From Paraburkholderia sp. BL21I4N1 (GTDB taxonomy: Bacteria > Pseudomonadota > Gammaproteobacteria > Burkholderiales > Burkholderiaceae), in assembly GCF_002973525.1 (NCBI RefSeq), contig NZ_PVEN01000002.1, forward strand, positions 434,001 to 498,000: a stretch of DNA of 64,000 bases, read 5' to 3'. Every line of letters starts with the position of its first letter. Position 1 is the stretch's first letter. The notes beneath the pieces are model-generated. The model searched no databases. It had not been told where the DNA came from and saw only the letters and a list, made by a program, of their open reading frames with translations. Made by a program: the position numbers and the translations under genes. Of this stretch, positions 18,601-25,783 are shown in pieces.

Positions 18601-19455
18601 GTTGTTCTGCGTCGTCACCGAACCGGTGATCGAAACAGGGCCCATTTTGGCAGTCTTGTTCGTCGTCGAGCCGTTCACGATGGCGTCCCCACTCGTGTTC
18701 ACCGAGCCGGCGACGGTGACGCCGTTGACCACCCCAAGGTTGATGAAGACCGACCCGTTCTCAGTGATGATGCGCGAAGCCGGTCCGATCGTGAACTGGT
18801 TGATCGTCCCGGTTCCCTCGTTGAGAAAGAGGGTTTGAGTGTTCGCGGTCAACGCGGAACTGAAGCCGTCTTCTTCGAGCGTTCCGATCGTCCCAGCGTT
18901 GTCCACCAGGGCGATGCCGCTGGACGCCCCCACTACAAGACCGCCGTTGTCGATGAGCAGACCGATGGTGGCCCCGGCTTCGTTCTTCACAGCGTACGTC
19001 CCACCGGACGTCGTTCCGATCGTCGCGCCGAGCGCGTCGGTGATCGACGTGATGTTCCCGGCGTTATCGATCCCGATCCGGCCTGAGATCACCCCTTCGT
19101 TCGTCAAGCCCCCGATATTGCCGGTGGCGGTGTTCTGGATGCCGGCGCCCGAGATCGATCCGGCGGTCGTTGCACCGTTGGCGTTGTCCCAGGTCTGGAC
19201 CGTGGCGGCGTTGACCACCCCGGCGTTGCCGGGCGTCGCCTGATCGGTGCCGGAGTTGGTCACGTTGGCGATGACGGTTGAGGCGTCCGGACCGAACGAC
19301 GCGCCCGTGGCGCCGCTCAGATCGACGGACGGGGTGCTGGTGGTCACGACCACGGACTGCGCAAGCGCGCCTTGACCAGTGAGAGCCATCGCCGTAGCGA
19401 CAGCGATGCTCAGGGTGGTGCGGCGGAAGCGTGGGCGGGAAGATGCAACCATCAT
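15637..19455 (-). CDS. Autotransporter (type V secretion) with glycine/asparagine-rich passenger
   Basis: 1272 residues from the ATG at 19455. A signal peptide ends near residue 32 (ALTGQGALAQ). The passenger, to about residue 800, is low-complexity beta-helix material with short imperfect repeats rich in G, N, T, A and V (NNGTTAVTVDGTILGSG pattern). A linker of repeated PSQPSQPTQP follows near residues 845-885. The last 285 residues, from WGQAFGGAEQRG on, form an autotransporter beta-barrel and end in the outer-membrane sorting signal KWSF. It is probably displayed on the cell surface. No protease motif is evident, so adhesion is the simplest guess. Confidence 0.88.
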   Translation of the reverse strand: MMVASSRPRFRRTTLSIAVATAMALTGQGALAQSVVVTTSTPSVDLSGATGASFGPDASTVIANVTNSGTDQATPGNAGVVNAATVQTWDNANGATTAGSISGAGIQNTATGNIGGLTNEGVISGRIGIDNAGNITSITDALGATIGTTSGGTYAVKNEAGATIGLLIDNGGLVVGASSGIALVDNAGTIGTLEEDGFSSALTANTQTLFLNEGTGTINQFTIGPASRIITENGSVFINLGVVNGVTVAGSVNTSGDAIVNGSTTNKTAKMGPVSITGSVTTQNNGNGGSAIKNYAQMGDVTESAGATLNGSTAGSAAIDNEAGAAMGNVTLDGTSNAMGYVVLNKSTMNNLDIAHQAMSSGDSVVLNTQGAAMGTFTTDPGSTTATTGGTNAVVENDGTMKAAVLNGNVSASNGVAFWNTPTGNVTFGTTIGGSVKGTSGLENDGVMPILNVTASGDVEGTETAGVELNNGTTAVTVDGTILGSGDADGLQVTGSANATITVEGSHGAVSATGSGNAVTVGPNASATINITGSGTVQSTGSAAVQTGLNTTINQGAGTSITDSGSGSAIVVPAGSNATVNATGLSAGALTIIGNTNATNTNPVIDVAGSATLNLDAIVGASSNGGAGPAITIESTGNVPVINATGFIEGAITNKSSNDLTINGNPNYTDGSTGGMGQMGVLTGGVAGQSSINNPNSNLFFGTGYVALDDTVNAPSTTVRSGGNLVASEPVTINGNFTLANGATFISQVQAGSTPTGTTSDTSYGRLLVNGNASVESGSALSLRPYTAYAFVKGQRFDLVSASGTGTYSLAGIIASAQGYSGTVTPQTVTQNGRTDLVVTLGDTPVTPPSNPSQPSQPSQPTQPSDPSTPPAQPSQPSQPSTPPVVHTVSALTQTSVASTNGILRYTGWNSNGLMNAENMVLATQQTGTARQMTQIGTQLAPVPHAQAGNAMLAIGDAAQGVVADRADAQRVAKQAGVATPSGVTTWGQAFGGAEQRGTTAGGTFGEVSGSNLAFGGLAVGVDKAVSPTWTAGGAFSYANGQSNATGDASGQHLSDNAFGLTFYQNWTPTSGRAYVDVSENASLHRFNESRSIDLAGVSAGSASGRFNGTSYGARVETGLPLALRNGIDVTPFVALGVQHLSLGSYTESDGGSGVGLNVNGASYTSVRTTVGVKVSKSFETKAGTVDVYLKPSLVHEFAGSPSNTTAVFNGDTTGETTFTTNSAGPVRNIADVSVGATLYRAKGLSLNAQVNVQAGSHYTGIAGGVQAKWSF

Positions 19456-19526
19456 AAGTAGGTCTCCTCAAGGTTGGTGGTTGGGAACGACGGACAACAG
19501 TGAAACGAGGTGCTGCGATTGGGGGA

Positions 19527-20270
19527 TCAGAAGGCGACGCGGCCCTGGAAGCCCAGGAAACCGTAGATGCCAGCGCTCTTGAGGTTCGGCACGGCGATGA
19601 GGTTCACACCCCACTCATGGTTGTGCTCGTAGGAGACGAGCAGACCAGCGGCGGGCATGATTCCGCGCGGCGTGGTCCCGTTCGGAACGCGAGCGGGCGT
19701 CAGGAACGGCAGCCGACCGCCACCAGGTTCCGGGGTGTAACCGATCGTGTAACCCTGCGTGTAGGCGGTCTTCGTGTAACCGGAAAGCCCCCCGGCGACG
19801 ATCCCGACGTTCACGCGGTCCTTCGACGTGATGTCGAGTTGCACGGGCGTGTAGCGGGCAAGCAGATACCAGCTCGGACGCCAGATGCTGTTCCGGTAGT
19901 AGCCGGCCATCACACCCACAACGTCGTTGGTGTACTCCAGACCGCCTCCCCAGTTGTTTTCATTGAAGTCGTTTTCTTTTTTGGCCGTACGGTCGAAGTG
20001 ATACGCATGCAGGTTCAGGTCCACGTAAAGGTGGAAATCCTTCGAACCCAGCGCCTGGAGCGACACGCGCGGGTAGAGGGTCGGCGTCGGCGTCTGCGGC
20101 ATCGGGTCCGGCACGTAGCTCACCACCGCGGCCTGCGGCTGACCGGTGCTGTCGCTCACGTTGCGTTCCGCATGGCTCTGGGCGAAGGCGGGCAGGGCTT
20201 CCAGCCCGGTGATCATGGCCATGGCCACGGCCCCGAGTTGTTTCAGGCGGTACTTGGTCTTACGCGTCAC
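19527..20270 (-). CDS. Outer-membrane beta-barrel-like protein, function unknown
   Basis: 247 residues. The GTG at 20270 follows AAGGGAGGAG. The signal peptide ends ALPAFAQ. The mature part alternates aromatic and small residues in amphipathic strands (FHLYVDLNLHAYHFDR, WYLLARYTPVQLDI, LLVSYEHNHEWGVNLIAVPN) and ends with an aromatic (GRVAF), the usual signature of an outer-membrane barrel. NENNWGGGLEY resembles a motif of small outer-membrane barrels with unclear roles. I considered PagP but do not see its catalytic pattern. It is probably transcribed with the autotransporter, whose start is 71 bases downstream. Confidence 0.65.
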   Translation of the reverse strand: MTRKTKYRLKQLGAVAMAMITGLEALPAFAQSHAERNVSDSTGQPQAAVVSYVPDPMPQTPTPTLYPRVSLQALGSKDFHLYVDLNLHAYHFDRTAKKENDFNENNWGGGLEYTNDVVGVMAGYYRNSIWRPSWYLLARYTPVQLDITSKDRVNVGIVAGGLSGYTKTAYTQGYTIGYTPEPGGGRLPFLTPARVPNGTTPRGIMPAAGLLVSYEHNHEWGVNLIAVPNLKSAGIYGFLGFQGRVAF

Positions 20271-20323
20271 GGTTCTCCTCCCTTGACGATCCAGGGGCCT
20301 CCTCTTCGGGCCCGACACCTCTG

Positions 20324-20389
20324 TACCTAGCGGGTTCCAACGGCGAGTCAAGCGACTTGGGCAAATATTTTTGAGCGTGCTATGGCACG
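20324..20389 (-). promoter_or_regulatory. Element-type promoter with distal palindromic operator
   Basis: -35 TTGACT (20346-20351), 16-bp spacer, CGC, -10 TAGGTA (20324-20329). A palindrome with one mismatch pair (20376-20389) lies 24 bp upstream of -35. Drives the barrel gene and probably the autotransporter. Confidence 0.7.
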
Positions 20390-20434
20390 GGTTAACCGTT
20401 CGTCGGACAGGGCTGAAAATCACGTCCCAAAGGC

Positions 20435-20462
20435 TTGACCGGCCTGTACGTCCTGCTAGGTT
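20435..20462 (+). promoter_or_regulatory. Element-type promoter for 20508-22093
   Basis: -35 TTGACC (20435-20440), 16-bp spacer, TGC, -10 TAGGTT (20457-20462). It is divergent from the promoter at 20324 and may share the palindrome at 20376-20389, 45 bp upstream. Confidence 0.7.
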
Positions 20463-20507
20463 GAAGGTAGAGGACAACGCGCCAGCGATGCGCACCAGGA
20501 GACACCG

Positions 20508-21095
20508 ATGACCACCCGCAACGGATACACCCCAGAAGGCCTGTACGACTTCTCGATCGAACCCGACGAGGAGCTGAAGGCGATGATCGGCAAGCCGATC
20601 GAGGCGCTGCTCGACATGCTCGAGGCGATCCTGGTGATGCTCACCGTCCAGATGCAGAGCCGCGCGATCGCGATGCAGGCGGAGCAGATCCGTCAGCTCC
20701 AGCAGCGGCAGGCATGGGCCACCGCGAAGCTGGTGCGGGTTCGCAAGCTGGAAGCGGACGGCATGACGATCGTGCCGCGGGACGTGCTGACAAGCGAGCC
20801 GCAGGCCCTGGACGTCGAAGGGCGGCGCATCGACGGCGGCCGGCGCAAGTTCAGCATGGCGGACGTGCGGGCCAGCCGTGGCCCTCGCATCGAACCCAAC
20901 GGGCGGGTCGCGGAGGTCCGTACCTCCTCGACCGGCATCAACGTGCCCAACCGGCGCAGCCTGGGCGACCGCCTGGACGTGCGTCGGGTGGAGGACCGCA
21001 TCGAACCGAACGTGGTCCGGCCCAGCGCCGTCACGTTCGACCAGAACAACGGGGTAGAGGCTTACCGTCCCCGTTCACGGTTCAGTCCACGCTGA
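20508..21095 (+). CDS. Unknown protein with N-terminal helical segment
   Basis: 195 residues from the ATG at 20508 with AGGAG upstream. Residues 20-75 form a long helix with a hydrophobic face (IEALLDMLEAILVMLTVQMQ), then a Gln-rich coiled coil (QAEQIRQLQQRQ). The C-terminal 100 residues are basic, Arg-rich and probably disordered. No signal peptide or known motif. It precedes the L,D-transpeptidase-like gene and probably shares its transcript. Confidence 0.6.
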   Translation: MTTRNGYTPEGLYDFSIEPDEELKAMIGKPIEALLDMLEAILVMLTVQMQSRAIAMQAEQIRQLQQRQAWATAKLVRVRKLEADGMTIVPRDVLTSEPQALDVEGRRIDGGRRKFSMADVRASRGPRIEPNGRVAEVRTSSTGINVPNRRSLGDRLDVRRVEDRIEPNVVRPSAVTFDQNNGVEAYRPRSRFSPR

Positions 21096-21187
21096 ACCAC
21101 CACGGGCCCCGCGCTCTGGGGCCCATCACCCACCGTCGCCAAACAACACGACAAGGAGGCGATCACCACGCGTTCCCGGAGGAGATC

Positions 21188-22093
21188 TTGTACCTGACGT
21201 TCAAACCCATCGCCCAGCGTTTGGTGGTGCTCACCGCGGCCTGCCTTGCTGCGTTTGCTCTTTGCCCCAGTCCACTAAAAGCTGTGCCAGGGCACACCAA
21301 GGAGCCGGTCGACATCGCTGGTCCGGCGATTCCCCAACCCGTATCCTCGGTCGACGTACCGCCGTCCTTCGACGACCCGGCCCCGGCGTTCGACGCGTCA
21401 CCGCGGCTCACGCGCTTCACCCGCATGCCCGAGCGCATGGTGGGCGCGTTCTGGCCCACGGTGGCTGGGCTGGCGCAGGTGGTTGTGCCGCGCCCGGTGT
21501 TCAGCGTGACGGAGCAGCAGCTCCTCGCGGCGGCCCCCACGATCAACCCGGACGCCCTGCACCTGGCGATGCGGGCGATGGCGTGCGCGTCGAAGCACTA
21601 CGGGGACAAGGACCGCCTGGTGGTGATCGACTACTCCCTGCCCAGCACCGCGCGCCGGCTCTGGGTCTTCGACCTGCGCAACGGCACGCTCCTCTGGAAC
21701 GAGTACGTCCTGCACGGCCGCGGATCCGGTGCTGGGCTCTACGCGCGGTCCTTTTCAAACCAGCCGGACAGCGAGCAGTCCAGCCTGGGCTTGTTCGAGC
21801 TGGGCAGTCCGTTCAAGAGCCAGTTCGGTCCGGCCATGAGCATGGTGGGGCTGGAGAAGGGCATCAACGACCACGCGGTGGAGCGCGGCATCTGGTTGCA
21901 CGGCACCGACTACGTGAACGACGAGCGCGCGGCCACGGGCCACGTGTCGCAGTCGGAGGGCTGCGCGGCGGTGCAGCGGGGCGTGATCGTCCCGATGATC
22001 GACAGCCTGAAGAAGGGGGCGTACCTGTTCTCCTTCTACCCGGACAAGAAGTGGCAGCAGGCGTCCGGGTTCCTGACGGGGAAGCTCTGCTGA
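21188..22093 (+). CDS. L,D-transpeptidase-like (YkuD-type) exported protein
   Basis: 301 residues if the TTG at 21188 is the start, with GGAGG five bases upstream. No ATG gives a complete signal peptide. The N-terminus (LVVLTAACLAAFALC) is an export signal. The catalytic region has WLHGTDYV and the nucleophile motif SQSEGC with Cys259, matching the murein L,D-transpeptidase catalytic family. Such enzymes act on peptidoglycan stem peptides in the periplasm. On a mobile element it could remodel the wall for a transfer apparatus or for the surface proteins nearby. Confidence 0.7.
   Translation: MYLTFKPIAQRLVVLTAACLAAFALCPSPLKAVPGHTKEPVDIAGPAIPQPVSSVDVPPSFDDPAPAFDASPRLTRFTRMPERMVGAFWPTVAGLAQVVVPRPVFSVTEQQLLAAAPTINPDALHLAMRAMACASKHYGDKDRLVVIDYSLPSTARRLWVFDLRNGTLLWNEYVLHGRGSGAGLYARSFSNQPDSEQSSLGLFELGSPFKSQFGPAMSMVGLEKGINDHAVERGIWLHGTDYVNDERAATGHVSQSEGCAAVQRGVIVPMIDSLKKGAYLFSFYPDKKWQQASGFLTGKLC
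21283..21296. promoter_or_regulatory. Palindrome copy inside the L,D-transpeptidase gene
   Basis: TGTGCCAGGGCACA, encoding AVPGHT just after the signal peptide. It is the only clear copy of the element palindrome inside a coding sequence. No promoter of the family is next to it. Confidence 0.45.
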
Positions 22094-22108
22094 TGGGGGC
22101 TCCCCCTC

Positions 22109-22136
22109 TTGCCGCCATGATTCGACCTGCTACGTT
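22109..22136 (+). promoter_or_regulatory. Element-type promoter for 22173-22897
   Basis: -35 TTGCCG (22109-22114), 16-bp spacer, TGC, -10 TACGTT (22131-22136). No palindrome is adjacent. Confidence 0.6.
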
Positions 22137-22172
22137 GAGATAGACCACCACCACCCAGACCCGGAGGACCTG

Positions 22173-22439
22173 ATGACCACCACCCGCAAGACCCCTCGAA
22201 CCTCTCGCCGGAGCGCTACGCTTCGCATGGAGCCGGTGCTGCACGACGCCGTGACGGCGGTTGCACGTCACCACGGCCAGAGCCTGAACGAGCTGCTCGT
22301 CAAGGTCCTGTCGGACCACCCGGAGGTGCGGTGGTGGGTGGCGTTCAACGAGGCCGCGCCTGGCACGCAGCCCCACCAGGCCCAGCGGTTGGCCCAGTTG
22401 CACGTTGACATCGACCGGATCCTGGGGAGCGTGCGATGA
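22173..22439 (+). CDS. Ribbon-helix-helix-like small protein
   Basis: 88 residues with GGAGG upstream. After a basic N-terminus the segment ATLRMEPVLHDAVTAVARHH then GQSLNELLVKVLSDH has the strand-helix-turn-helix layout of Arc/MetJ/HicB-type DNA-binding proteins. It overlaps the next gene by 4 bases (ATGA). The pair could be a regulator with a partner, or an antitoxin-like unit. It is one candidate for a transcription regulator of the element. Confidence 0.55.
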   Translation: MTTTRKTPRTSRRSATLRMEPVLHDAVTAVARHHGQSLNELLVKVLSDHPEVRWWVAFNEAAPGTQPHQAQRLAQLHVDIDRILGSVR

Positions 22440-22897
22440 GCATGTGGACCGCGAAGCAGCAGGAGGCCCTGGCCGCGATCGTGGCCAGCCTTGTCGCCGG
22501 GAAGGTGGAGGTGTCGGTGGTGGTGGACGGGCTCGCCGAGGTGTACCCGGCGCTGACGGTGACGGTGGACGTCACGCTCAACGGCCGGCACCACGCCATC
22601 CGGGCGACGGAGCAGCAGGACGAGGGGTGGTGGGCCATGTTCTCCCGGCACGGCCGCCTGGACGCTCTGCAGACGTCGATCGACACCGGCCCGGCGTGGG
22701 AGGCCTTGAAACAGCAGATCGGGGACGACGTGTTCGACGGCGAGCTGATGGCGTTCGAGGACATCTTTTTCGCGCAGGACGTGCGCAACGCCATCCAGGC
22801 CTTGGCCAGCGACGCGGCGTTCGAGTACCACCAGCAGCACCACGTGGCCGGGGTGCACGCGGCGAAGGAGGAGATGGACGCTGCACGCTGGCAGTGA
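22436..22897 (+). CDS. Unknown protein, partner of the RHH gene
   Basis: 153 residues starting in the ATGA overlap with the RHH gene, so translation is coupled. It is acidic, with a beta-strand region (ALTVTVDVTLNGRHHAIRATEQ) followed by helices. It ends His-rich (YHQQHHVAGVHAAKEE). No signal peptide or known fold. A hairpin terminator follows at 22922. Confidence 0.6.
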   Translation: MSMWTAKQQEALAAIVASLVAGKVEVSVVVDGLAEVYPALTVTVDVTLNGRHHAIRATEQQDEGWWAMFSRHGRLDALQTSIDTGPAWEALKQQIGDDVFDGELMAFEDIFFAQDVRNAIQALASDAAFEYHQQHHVAGVHAAKEEMDAARWQ

Positions 22898-22921
22898 CAG
22901 CAGGACCAGGCGGGGAGTGGG

Positions 22922-22944
22922 AAACGGGGCCGATGGCCCCGTTT
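22922..22944. terminator. Bidirectional terminator
   Basis: AAACGGGGCC pairs with GGCCCCGTTT around a short loop. It separates the rightward operon ending at 22897 from the leftward gene ending at 22964. Confidence 0.75.
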
Positions 22945-22963
22945 GCACGTGGTGGTGGACCGA

Positions 22964-23137
22964 TCAGCGGTTGGCGTTCTTGCCGGCGTCCCGGGCGTCG
23001 CGTTCGGCACGCGCGTTGGCGAGGTTTTGGCGGAAGCGCTGGGCCAGGCTCTGCCCGCCGAACAGCGAGCTGGGGGTGTTGCGGAACGCCGTGACGATCC
23101 CGGCGATCAGGACGACGATGGCGATGGCGTAAAACAT
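22964..23137 (-). CDS. 57-residue membrane peptide
   Basis: ATG at 23137 with GGGAGG upstream. One N-terminal transmembrane helix (YAIAIVVLIAGIVTAF) is followed by a charged Arg/Ala-rich cytoplasmic tail (QNLANARAERDARDAGK). It has a dedicated promoter and palindrome upstream and a terminator downstream, which supports it as a real gene despite its size. Function unknown; it could anchor or assist a membrane complex. Confidence 0.7.
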   Translation of the reverse strand: MFYAIAIVVLIAGIVTAFRNTPSSLFGGQSLAQRFRQNLANARAERDARDAGKNANR

Positions 23138-23186
23138 GGACGGTTCCTCCCTGGGTGGTGCCCACCGGACGGCGGGCGATGGTCAA

Positions 23187-23231
23187 GAACTAGCAGCATT
23201 TCAAGGCGCGTCAAGCCCGTGCCCTGGCACG
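23187..23231 (-). promoter_or_regulatory. Element-type promoter with palindromic operator
   Basis: -35 TTGACG (23209-23214), 16-bp spacer, TGC, -10 TAGTTC (23187-23192). The perfect palindrome core at 23218-23231 ends 3 bp upstream of -35. Confidence 0.75.
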
Positions 23232-23238
23232 GTTTGGC

Positions 23239-24423
23239 TCACGCGTGCGGAGCCGATGTGCGGTTGTGGCCCCACGCGTGGTCGGCGGCCTTTACGCGTT
23301 CCATCCGGGCGAGCAGGGCTTCGAGCTGCTGCAGCGTCAAGGCGTACCCGGCGTAGGGGCGACGAACGACCTTGCGCCTCGCGTCGACCGGCCCTTGGGC
23401 CAGCAGGAACTGGCGGTGCATGGCCCCCATGGTCCCGCGGTGCACGACCATGCACGGCTTGAACATCCAGCGGAACAGCCATCCGCCACCGTGTTGGGCG
23501 TCCAGATCGCGGAGCTGCTGGACCTGCCACCGGACGTCGGCCAGATCGTCCACCGTCTGCGGGCGTGCCGTGGGGTAGCGCTTCTTGAACGCCATGTCAC
23601 ACGCCGTGTCCCCATGGTCGTCCTTCGCGGTGACCACCACCATCGGCTGGGCGTATTGCCGGGGCGAATGAACGTCCAGCGATCCCGCGATCCCGATGAC
23701 CAGCTTCACGCAGTGGTCGGGGATGGGGTTGGGGTCCTTCTCGCCGAGGGGTGCCTCGGAGGTGCGGCAGCTATGAAGGTCCTCCTCGTTGGGCGAACGG
23801 AGCCCGTCGGGAGATTCTTCCTTGATCGCCTCGATGATGGCGGCGTACCGGGCCTTCTCGTCCGGCGGCATCGCGGCCCACACGCGCTCAGCGTGGCGAT
23901 CGAAGTCCCCGCCCCTTGCATAGCTCCAGGCGTAGGGGACCTTCTCCTTCCCGGTCTTGGCACGCTCCATCCGGGCCAGTTCCTTGTCGAGATCGCTCAA
24001 CCCGATCACCGAACCCGCGTAGGGCTCGGGGACCTCCTTGCGGTAGGCGCGGGCGGCCGACCGGGCCAGCACGAACCGGCGCTGCAGCACACCCGTGGGC
24101 CCGCGGTAGGTGACCATGTAGGGCGAGCGCAGTTTTCGCAGGAGCCAGCCGTCCTGGCGCTGGGCTTCCAGGTCCCGGAGCTGCTGCACCTGCTGCCGCA
24201 CGTCGGGCAGCAACGAGAGGGTGTGGCGAGCGTAGTCCGGGGAGTACGTCTCGAACGTGAACTCGGCCAGTTCGTCCTCCGTGCTGACGATGACCATGGT
24301 GGCCATGCGCGGGATGGCGGCACGAGGGTTCCGCTCCAGACCCGTCACCAGCTTCACGCAGACCTCCGGGTACGGGTAGCACCCCTCCTCGCAGTCCAGC
24401 ACATCGTTGTGATCCGTCTCCAT
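23239..24423 (-). CDS. Internally duplicated cytoplasmic protein, function unknown
   Basis: 394 residues from the ATG at 24423, preceded by GGAGGAG. It consists of two tandem copies of a unit of about 190 residues. Each copy has CVKLV, then a block with DVRQQVQQLRDLEAQ (copy 1) or DVRWQVQQLRDLDAQ (copy 2), then GWLLRKLRSPYMVTYRGP or GWLFRWMFKPCMVVHRGT, and ends in LARMERAK or LARMERVK. No signal peptide or catalytic motif is seen. It lies behind the 24504-24992 gene on the same strand and probably shares its promoter. Confidence 0.65.
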   Translation of the reverse strand: METDHNDVLDCEEGCYPYPEVCVKLVTGLERNPRAAIPRMATMVIVSTEDELAEFTFETYSPDYARHTLSLLPDVRQQVQQLRDLEAQRQDGWLLRKLRSPYMVTYRGPTGVLQRRFVLARSAARAYRKEVPEPYAGSVIGLSDLDKELARMERAKTGKEKVPYAWSYARGGDFDRHAERVWAAMPPDEKARYAAIIEAIKEESPDGLRSPNEEDLHSCRTSEAPLGEKDPNPIPDHCVKLVIGIAGSLDVHSPRQYAQPMVVVTAKDDHGDTACDMAFKKRYPTARPQTVDDLADVRWQVQQLRDLDAQHGGGWLFRWMFKPCMVVHRGTMGAMHRQFLLAQGPVDARRKVVRRPYAGYALTLQQLEALLARMERVKAADHAWGHNRTSAPHA

Positions 24424-24503
24424 AGTCTCCTCCTGGTGGTTATGGTTCAGCGACACCGGTTTGTGGAGCGTTGGCCCCGCGTTCGGAGTCCTGGGCGTCG
24501 TGC

Positions 24504-24992
24504 TCAGGCCTTCAGACCAAAGCCGGCGGACCACGACGGGTTGCCGTCGATGCGTTCCATGGTCCGGGTGTCGTAGGCCTTCACCACGCCGTCCTCCTCG
24601 TCATAGGCGTAGCTCACCGGGTCGTAGGCGGCTTTGCGCTCGTCCGACAGGGCGAGGCTGGCCGCGTCGGCGGCGCTGCGGCGCTTCAGGGCGGCGATCA
24701 CCACGGCGGCGAGGACCTTGGGGGACACCCCGATCTTGTCGGCCTCGGCCCGGATGAAGGAGGGCACGTGGGCGAGGTGGATGGCCTTGCCGCTGGTGAA
24801 CAGGGTGAGCGCGGTAACCGGCGTGCTGCGGGGCACCTCGACCCGAACGCCGGTGGCCACCAGCCTGCGGTAGTGGGCGATGGCGCGGTCGATCTCGTCG
24901 TTCCGGCGGACACGGGCGGGCACTGCAGCCACGGTGGCCGGGACAGGAGCGGGCAGCCTCTCGGGGGTGGGGATGACAACCAGGTCGTTCAT
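24504..24992 (-). CDS. Unknown protein
   Basis: 162 residues from the ATG at 24992. No good ribosome binding site is visible. A proline- and alanine-rich N-terminus is followed by a helical region (RNDEIDRAIAHYRRLVATG) and PSFIRAEADKIGVSPKVLAAVVIAALKRRSAADAA, which suggests a small helical DNA- or protein-binding fold. The acidic C-terminus has YDPVSYAYDEED. It is first in a leftward unit with 23239-24423. Confidence 0.55.
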   Translation of the reverse strand: MNDLVVIPTPERLPAPVPATVAAVPARVRRNDEIDRAIAHYRRLVATGVRVEVPRSTPVTALTLFTSGKAIHLAHVPSFIRAEADKIGVSPKVLAAVVIAALKRRSAADAASLALSDERKAAYDPVSYAYDEEDGVVKAYDTRTMERIDGNPSWSAGFGLKA

Positions 24993-25064
24993 GATGGGGT
25001 ATGGGTGAGGATTGGGGTGGTGGTAAAGGGTTGGCCGCCGCTGCGGATCGTAAGGGCAATAGCC

Positions 25065-25078
25065 CGTGCCAGGGCACA
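25065..25078. promoter_or_regulatory. Element palindrome in the leader of 24504-24992
   Basis: CGTGCCAGGGCACA, about 80 bp downstream of the promoter at 25160-25187 and about 75 bp before the start codon. Confidence 0.65.
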
Positions 25079-25159
25079 ACCACGGGTGCAAACGTTGAGT
25101 GGGTTGAGGTGGTGCATGGTGCTCTTGGTCAGGTGTGGATTTGCGAACCTCCTACCCTC

Positions 25160-25187
25160 AACCTAGCAGGGTCTATCGGTCGGTCAA
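25160..25187 (-). promoter_or_regulatory. Element-type promoter flanked by two palindromes
   Basis: -35 TTGACC (25182-25187), 16-bp spacer, TGC, -10 TAGGTT (25160-25165). Palindromes lie downstream (25065-25078) and upstream (25311-25324). That spacing could allow DNA looping. Confidence 0.7.
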
Positions 25188-25310
25188 TAGCTATAGCCCC
25201 ATAAAAGGGGCGATTCCAGGATTTATTTGCAGGGGTCGGGCGCAGGCGCGTCGAAACCACGGAAAAAAACAGAGGGCGGGTGCCTTCGGCCCATGGTGGC
25301 GGCGAATCGG

Positions 25311-25324
25311 CGTGCCAGGGCACA
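25311..25324. promoter_or_regulatory. Element palindrome upstream of the 25160 promoter
   Basis: CGTGCCAGGGCACA, 123 bp upstream of the -35. It lies between that promoter and the terminator of the 25388 gene. Confidence 0.6.
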
Positions 25325-25343
25325 GGGGCGTCAGCAACGAAAA

Positions 25344-25361
25344 GGGGGCCGCGAGGCCCCC
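25344..25361. terminator. Terminator of the 25388-26909 operon
   Basis: GGGGGCC pairs with GGCCCCC around GCGA. On the minus strand it is followed by TTTTCG. Confidence 0.75.
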
Positions 25362-25387
25362 AGATCAGGTGGTGGAGGTGGCGGTGC

Positions 25388-25678
25388 TCAGGCGAGCTTG
25401 CCGCTCCGGTTGGCGTTGAACGCGGCGATCTTGGCGCGCAGCCGCGCACCGGCTTCGGCCTGCGTGAACGCCGGGCGGGCTGGGCGGATCCAGGTGGCCT
25501 GCACCTCGTGGTCCAGCTCGATGGGCAGCGCATGCGAGGCGTGACGACGCGCACCCAGGACGAAGCCGAGGTACGCACCGCCCAAGACGATGGGGACGCT
25601 CGCGAGCAGGACGAGGGCCTGGAACAGGCAAGTGAGCAGCGGGTGGGCGATGTAGAACGGAACGGTCAGCGGATGCAC
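25388..25678 (-). CDS. Small membrane protein
   Basis: 96 residues from the ATG at 25678. GGAGGAG lies about 12 bases upstream, a little far. One or two hydrophobic segments span residues 8-43 (LLTCLFQALVLLASVPIVLGG). A cytoplasmic tail follows with a basic Ala-rich end (GARLRAKIAAFNANRSGK). It is last in a leftward set of membrane genes (26307, 25784, 25388), which may form a complex with the coupling ATPase encoded nearby. Confidence 0.6.
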   Translation of the reverse strand: MHPLTVPFYIAHPLLTCLFQALVLLASVPIVLGGAYLGFVLGARRHASHALPIELDHEVQATWIRPARPAFTQAEAGARLRAKIAAFNANRSGKLA

Positions 25679-25783
25679 GGTGGTCTCCTCCGGTGTGCGT
25701 GGGCCGCCGAGAGAGCGGCCCGGGGTTGAACGTACAAAAACGACGACATGAATCTAAAGCGGTGGATCCTCCTTCTGGTCGGG

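Noticed and set aside
19527..20270. Lipid A palmitoyltransferase PagP
   Set aside because: The size and barrel pattern are suggestive, but I do not see the conserved PagP catalytic residues. Left as an outer-membrane barrel of unknown role.
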